Part shown: positions 60,595-64,000 of the stretch, piece by piece | Numbering within the stretch: position 1 is the first letter of the stretch | Layout: every line of letters begins with the position of its first letter | Assembly (NCBI RefSeq): GCF_003966895.1 | Contig: NZ_AP018449.1 | Span: forward strand, 627,424 to 691,423 | Reading direction: 5' to 3' | DNA: 64,000 bases | Origin: Methylomusa anaerophila | GTDB lineage: Bacteria > Bacillota > Negativicutes > Sporomusales > Sporomusaceae | Notes under the pieces: generated by a model | The model's input: the letters and a program-made list of their open reading frames with translations, nothing else | Database searches by the model: none | Told to the model about the DNA's origin: nothing | Position numbers and translations under genes: made by a program

Positions 60595-61896
60595 CTAGGC
60601 CGCTTTATTTTTTAACGGCCGGTAAACGATATGCTCCATGATGAGTACAGCGATTACTCCGACCACAAAGCCATTACCAAGCACCGGTTTCAGCCAGAGC
60701 GGAAATGAAGCCAAGGCGTCCGTCGGCAGAAAAGATATCAACACTCCGAGCATGAGCGGCAAGCCCAGAATCAAGCCGTCTTCCAGCCGAAAATTCTTCA
60801 TGGAATGAAACGCCAGAAGCAATCCGGCCGCAAGCTGGGAACACATCGTATAAATGAATGTACTGCCGATAACGGCCGAAGGAATGATTCCGATTACATT
60901 AATAACAGGAGGCAGGAACGCTGTCAATATCAGTCCGATGCCTGCGGGAAGCAAAGTAAATCTTGACGCTACGCCTGTGGAAGCAATCACACCGGGACTT
61001 AAGGAATAATTCACCGGCCCGATGACACCCAAAAAACCGGCGAAAATGTTGAACACTCCGGTCAGGGTGATCCCTTTGGTAATCCTCTTTGGCATATCTC
61101 CGGCATATAACATATCACCGATGGATTGGATGGAGCCCAGATCGTTGATGGCAAGAGCCAGAAAACAAATGATAAAAGCGGTGAGCGTTCCGAAGTCCAG
61201 CGAGAATGCCGTATTAAAATCCTGAAAAAAACCGGAAAAGATTTTCCCGGTAGAATTCATAACAGGAACAGCCTGCGGAAAGAGGACGACATATACAATG
61301 CTTCCGACAACCATTGACCAGGCAATCAGAGTGGACCTCCAAATTCCTTTTAAACTTTTATTGGCCAGAAACAATAGCAGGAGAAAAACCAGCGCAAAAA
61401 GAAGATTGGCCAGGGGGCTGATTTGAGCGGCGGCAAAAATAAGCTGGAGTATCATCGGAATCAGGGTAAAACTGATCAAGATCAGGATGGTAGCTACCAC
61501 TCGGGGGGTAAAAAGCTTTTGAACATACTTAAGCAAACCGCTGCTGCTTAATATAGCCAGAAGCAGGCCGCCAACCAGAATCGAGGTATAGACAGAGCTG
61601 ATGGACGAACCCTGGCTGGCCGTGATACCGACCAGGAGCACGGCGGCCGGGCCAATCACCAGCGGCAGTTTATGCCCGCAGAGTACCTGAATCAAAATGG
61701 AAATACCTATGATGAAAAAAATTTTTTGGATATACACAATTTGCTGGGCAGGATCGGAAAACTGCATTCCAGCCACAGCCTTGCCGGAAAAAATAACCAT
61801 AGGCATGATAATCGCCATCCACTGCAAGCCGAAAAGCAGGCTGCGCCCCAAAGGAGGCTTGTCTTCCACATTGTATTTTAAATGGAGTTGATTCAT
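60595..61896 (-). CDS. NCS2-family purine/xanthine permease
   Basis: 433 aa with about 12-14 hydrophobic segments. The central NDLGSIQSIGDMLYAGDMPK segment and the helix with GPVNYSLSPGVIASTGVASR are characteristic of the nucleobase:cation symporter-2 family. It should take up xanthine, uric acid or uracil with protons or Na+. The start ATG at 61896 follows AAAGGTG. Single gene; no purine riboswitch found upstream. Confidence 0.88.
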   Translation of the reverse strand: MNQLHLKYNVEDKPPLGRSLLFGLQWMAIIMPMVIFSGKAVAGMQFSDPAQQIVYIQKIFFIIGISILIQVLCGHKLPLVIGPAAVLLVGITASQGSSISSVYTSILVGGLLLAILSSSGLLKYVQKLFTPRVVATILILISFTLIPMILQLIFAAAQISPLANLLFALVFLLLLFLANKSLKGIWRSTLIAWSMVVGSIVYVVLFPQAVPVMNSTGKIFSGFFQDFNTAFSLDFGTLTAFIICFLALAINDLGSIQSIGDMLYAGDMPKRITKGITLTGVFNIFAGFLGVIGPVNYSLSPGVIASTGVASRFTLLPAGIGLILTAFLPPVINVIGIIPSAVIGSTFIYTMCSQLAAGLLLAFHSMKNFRLEDGLILGLPLMLGVLISFLPTDALASFPLWLKPVLGNGFVVGVIAVLIMEHIVYRPLKNKAA

Positions 61897-62086
61897 AGCA
61901 CCTTTCCACCTCACCTGACTATTTTAGATTTTTTACCTTTTATCCGGGAAAGGGTTATTTCTACTGACGTAAACAAGGGTTAAGGAGGGACACATTAACA
62001 AGCATTAATAATCATCAATCATCATTGCCAGCCTGTCCCCTACAGTGGTAGAATATAATCCCAACAGATTGCCCCATAAAGCAAGA

Positions 62087-62110
62087 GCCTCGCAGTTAAT
62101 TCCGCGAGGC
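62087..62110 (-). terminator. Terminator of a tRNA-Arg (3' part only)
   Basis: GCCTCGCGGAAT-TAACTGCGAGGC on the minus strand, followed by TCTTGCTTT. It lies immediately beyond the tRNA-Arg fragment. Confidence 0.6.
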
Positions 62111-62120
62111 CTTGATTTCA

Positions 62121-62168
62121 CTGGCGCGCCTGGCACGACTCGAACGTGCGACCAACCGCTTAGAAGGC
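62121..62168 (-). pseudogene. 3' fragment of tRNA-Arg (TCT): candidate attachment site
   Basis: From CTTCTAA (anticodon loop, TCT) through the T-arm GCACG-TTCGAGT-CGTGC to the encoded CCA, the sequence matches the 3' half of tRNA-Arg. Before the anticodon loop the similarity stops after three bases (CGC), so the 5' half is absent. Displaced 3' ends of tRNA genes like this are what tyrosine integrases leave at one end of an integrated element. Confidence 0.7.
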
Positions 62169-62242
62169 GTAAAAAAGGATTTTGTTTACGTTTTATTATG
62201 TTTAAAACCTATTTTATTGGGTTGTTCAGTCATTCCTCTTGA

Positions 62243-62254
62243 GAACATTTGTTC
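62243..62254. promoter_or_regulatory. Orphan LexA (SOS) box GAAC-ATTT-GTTC
   Basis: Matches the Gram-positive LexA site GAAC-N4-GTTC exactly in both half sites. No SOS gene is adjacent. It lies 75 bp from the tRNA-Arg fragment and may be left from a lost prophage or element. Confidence 0.4.
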
Positions 62255-62405
62255 TTTTTAGTGGTGTTTATAGAAAATAAACACTACGATAAATACCTTG
62301 CTTAAACGTGCATTCCGTTCCCGGAATGCTCTGTGATATAATAAAAAACCACCTCACGAAAGGAAGTAATTTCATTATAACGTAAATATTGAAACATCAC
62401 AACAT

Positions 62406-62424
62406 CCCCGGCAAATAGCCGGGG
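62406..62424 (+). terminator. Hairpin terminator with no clear upstream gene
   Basis: CCCCGGC-AAATA-GCCGGGG followed by AATTATTTTTTG. No gene of 50 codons or more precedes it on the plus strand, so a short RNA or a remnant may end here. Confidence 0.55.
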
Positions 62425-62602
62425 AATTATTTTTTGTCGAAAAAAGGAATGCAGAAATCCGCGAAAAGGAGCCGGAAGTATACAGGGTTATAGAAAAATA
62501 TTCACTCAAATGTTCTGACGGCACCAGTTCTTGAATAGCACTATTATTAAGGCTTCTGAATATTGCTATATAAAGGAGCACTCAGCACTCTAGGAGGCTA
62601 TT

Positions 62603-63577
62603 ATGACAACATTCTGCATACAAACTCCTGAGGTATTGGCTTACTATCTCGGGAATGAAAGATCGGGGCTTCGTTATCAATATTTACAGCAGTTTTCCCC
62701 CTGGATAACGTATTTAGCCATTGTCAATTATACCGTCAACGAAACCGGAAATTTACAAGGCTCCACCGACCCGGAATTTCTTGCGGAAGTGCTGAACTTG
62801 GGAATCAGCCCGTTGGTAGTACCACAAAACTTCACCGGAACAACTTTTAGCTCCGCAGTAATTCATCGGATTTTAACCAACCCGCAGGCCCAACAAAACT
62901 TTATCGACAACTTGTTAAGTATCCTACATCGCTATCCCTATCATGGCTGGAATCTAGATATTGAGGCGGTATCCCCGCAAGACCGGGATCGTTTTAGCCA
63001 GTTCTCCAGGCGGCTTCTGGCATGGGCCAGAACTGAGCCTTACCTGGCGTCTACGGCGATAGAGGCTCAGACGCCAGGTCAACATTCAGGGCACGATTAC
63101 CGGGCCCTGGCTAAAGCCAACGATTTTTTAATGATAATGGCCTATGATGAACACTGGGCGGGAGGCGAACCCGGCCCCATCGCTTCAATCCCCTGGATAA
63201 AAAGCGTAATCCAAAATGCCTTGTCACAAGTTCCGGCGAGCCAAATTATTTTAGGAATTCCCCTTTATGGTTTGGACTGGCAGGTTCCCATACAAAGAGG
63301 CAAGCTGGCAACACCGATTTCATTCCGCGAAGCAATGGCACTGGCCGAAAAATATGACAGCGATATTAACTGGAGTTCGGAAGCCAAAGAACCATATTTC
63401 AGTTACAAGAAAAGTGGCCGACAGCACATAGTTTGGTTTCAAAACCCCAGGAGTTGGGCCGCTAAGCTTAACCTGGTCTTTAAATACAACCTGCGGGGGA
63501 TAGGATTGTGGGAAATGGAGAATGCAGACCCGGAATTTTGGAACACACTTAAGAAAATAAAAGTGCATTCCAATTAA
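62603..63577 (+). CDS. Glycoside hydrolase family 18 protein (spore-cortex/chitinase-like)
   Basis: 324 aa. The GH18 catalytic stretch reads HGWNLDIEAV (Glu as acid/base), and MIMAYDEHWAGGEPGPIASI and GIPLYGLDWQVP follow in order, as in YaaH-type spore peptidoglycan hydrolases. No LysM repeats or signal peptide are present, so it would be delivered inside the spore-forming cell. The first Asp of the DxxDxDxE motif is replaced (HGWNLDIE). AGGAGG lies before the ATG. Confidence 0.85.
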   Translation: MTTFCIQTPEVLAYYLGNERSGLRYQYLQQFSPWITYLAIVNYTVNETGNLQGSTDPEFLAEVLNLGISPLVVPQNFTGTTFSSAVIHRILTNPQAQQNFIDNLLSILHRYPYHGWNLDIEAVSPQDRDRFSQFSRRLLAWARTEPYLASTAIEAQTPGQHSGHDYRALAKANDFLMIMAYDEHWAGGEPGPIASIPWIKSVIQNALSQVPASQIILGIPLYGLDWQVPIQRGKLATPISFREAMALAEKYDSDINWSSEAKEPYFSYKKSGRQHIVWFQNPRSWAAKLNLVFKYNLRGIGLWEMENADPEFWNTLKKIKVHSN

Positions 63578-63665
63578 ATTTCCGCCTTTAAGGTTTTATA
63601 GCGTATTGCCCCATAAAAAAGGAGGAAAGGCCGCTATGTCGCTGCCTTAGCATTATCCCAGCCTT

Positions 63666-64000
63666 CTACTTAAGTGACGCCAACCCTTTGCTAATCGCAT
63701 ATGTTGTCATCGAATTAAGGCTAACTTTTTCTTGTTTTGCTCTTATAGCCAATTCTTTGTGTAACGACTTAGGAATTCTAAGTCTATAGCTTCCGCTATA
63801 TTCATCATGTGCTTCCGAGGTTGGTTCCGGAATTTCAGTTCCATAATCCAACGCACTCTCTAACCAGCACATTTTCGCGTCTTTAATCATATCCACTAAC
63901 TCCGTAAGTGTTTCTGCCTGTGTTATGCACCCCTTGAGGTCAGGGATTGTCGCAACATAACCGCCTTCCGGTGAAGACTCTATGACTTCACGATACGGCA
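63666..64000 (-). CDS. HicB family antitoxin (5' end outside window)
   Basis: Reads from the right edge GGYVATIPDLKGCITQAET, the HicB beta-sheet, then WLESALDYGTEIPEP and a ribbon-helix-helix tail SGSYRLRIPKSLHKELAIRA that would bind operator DNA. HicB neutralises the RNase HicA. The hicA gene, if present, should lie beyond 64000, because it usually precedes hicB. Next to the tRNA-Arg fragment, so possibly part of an integrated element. Confidence 0.85.
   Translation of the reverse strand, partial: PYREVIESSPEGGYVATIPDLKGCITQAETLTELVDMIKDAKMCWLESALDYGTEIPEPTSEAHDEYSGSYRLRIPKSLHKELAIRAKQEKVSLNSMTTYAISKGLASLK

Noticed and set aside
61897..62086. Purine riboswitch upstream of the NCS2 permease
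   Set aside because: No paired P1-P3 arrangement with the conserved loop motifs could be found.
63666..64000. Orphan HicB without HicA
   Set aside because: hicA normally lies upstream of hicB, which is outside the window, so absence cannot be claimed.

Overview
The window looks like chromosomal DNA of an anaerobic, endospore-forming Firmicute of the Negativicutes type (Sporomusa or Pelosinus relatives). This is inferred from the gene set: lactate permeases, a GlcD/GlcF lactate dehydrogenase pair, a four-subunit ferredoxin-dependent 2-oxoacid oxidoreductase, a reverse rubrerythrin, AbrB, a GH18 hydrolase of the spore-cortex type, and three tRNA-sensing T-box leaders on amino-acid genes. No species can be named from sequence alone. 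Most genes are on the minus strand. No rRNA, CRISPR array or intact transposase gene is visible.

Layout. 1-3.8 kb: two lactate permeases and a FadR-type GntR regulator, with three TGGTCWGACCA operators between the permeases. 3.8-9.5 kb: korDABC oxidoreductase, a radical-SAM gene wedged between two copies of the korC 3' end, an ADP-ribosylglycohydrolase and a P1 peptidase. 9.6-11.2 kb: a wrecked Wadjet type II defence locus (jetA and jetD pieces only). 11.3-21 kb: Uma2 nuclease, PilZ, GGDEF-EAL and HD-GYP proteins (c-di-GMP signalling), GluQ, and a Phe T-box operon pheA-aroF. 21-36 kb: GlcNAc kinase, Nramp transporter, chrA remnant, two-P-loop ATPase, malic enzyme, Ddl, FliB-like protein, pyruvate kinase-like protein, guanylate kinase-like protein, PunA. 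36-44 kb: ABC-F ATPase, paaK behind a Tyr T-box, ilvBN behind an Ile T-box, tRNA-Ala. 44-56 kb: carbonic anhydrase, GlcD/GlcF, acyl-CoA ligase, GlgC, Ca-ATPase, UspA. 56-64 kb: small proteins, a GAF kinase lacking its phospho-acceptor His, AbrB, an NCS2 permease, a tRNA-Arg 3' fragment with an orphan SOS-box, a GH18 hydrolase and a HicB antitoxin running off the end.

How the genes fit together. The lactate permeases, the GntR regulator and GlcDF suggest lactate-driven growth, with malic enzyme and the 2-oxoacid:ferredoxin oxidoreductase handling C3/C4 acids. The T-boxes tie aromatic and branched-chain amino-acid synthesis to tRNA charging. A Tyr T-box upstream of phenylacetate-CoA ligase hints that paaK salvages aryl acids into aromatic amino acids rather than degrading them.

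The most unusual content is between genes. One family of foldback repeats (about 120-260 bp) shares inner arms and usually a GCGTAC/GTACGC centre. Two near-identical members sit between duplicated copies of a complete intrinsic-terminator hairpin, and a third is lodged inside the Tyr T-box leader. A second family shares a roughly 30-nt core carried in different hairpin arms; two copies bracket punA and a half copy supplies the pheA stop codon. These look like small non-autonomous mobile elements, the first apparently able to duplicate terminator hairpins as its target.
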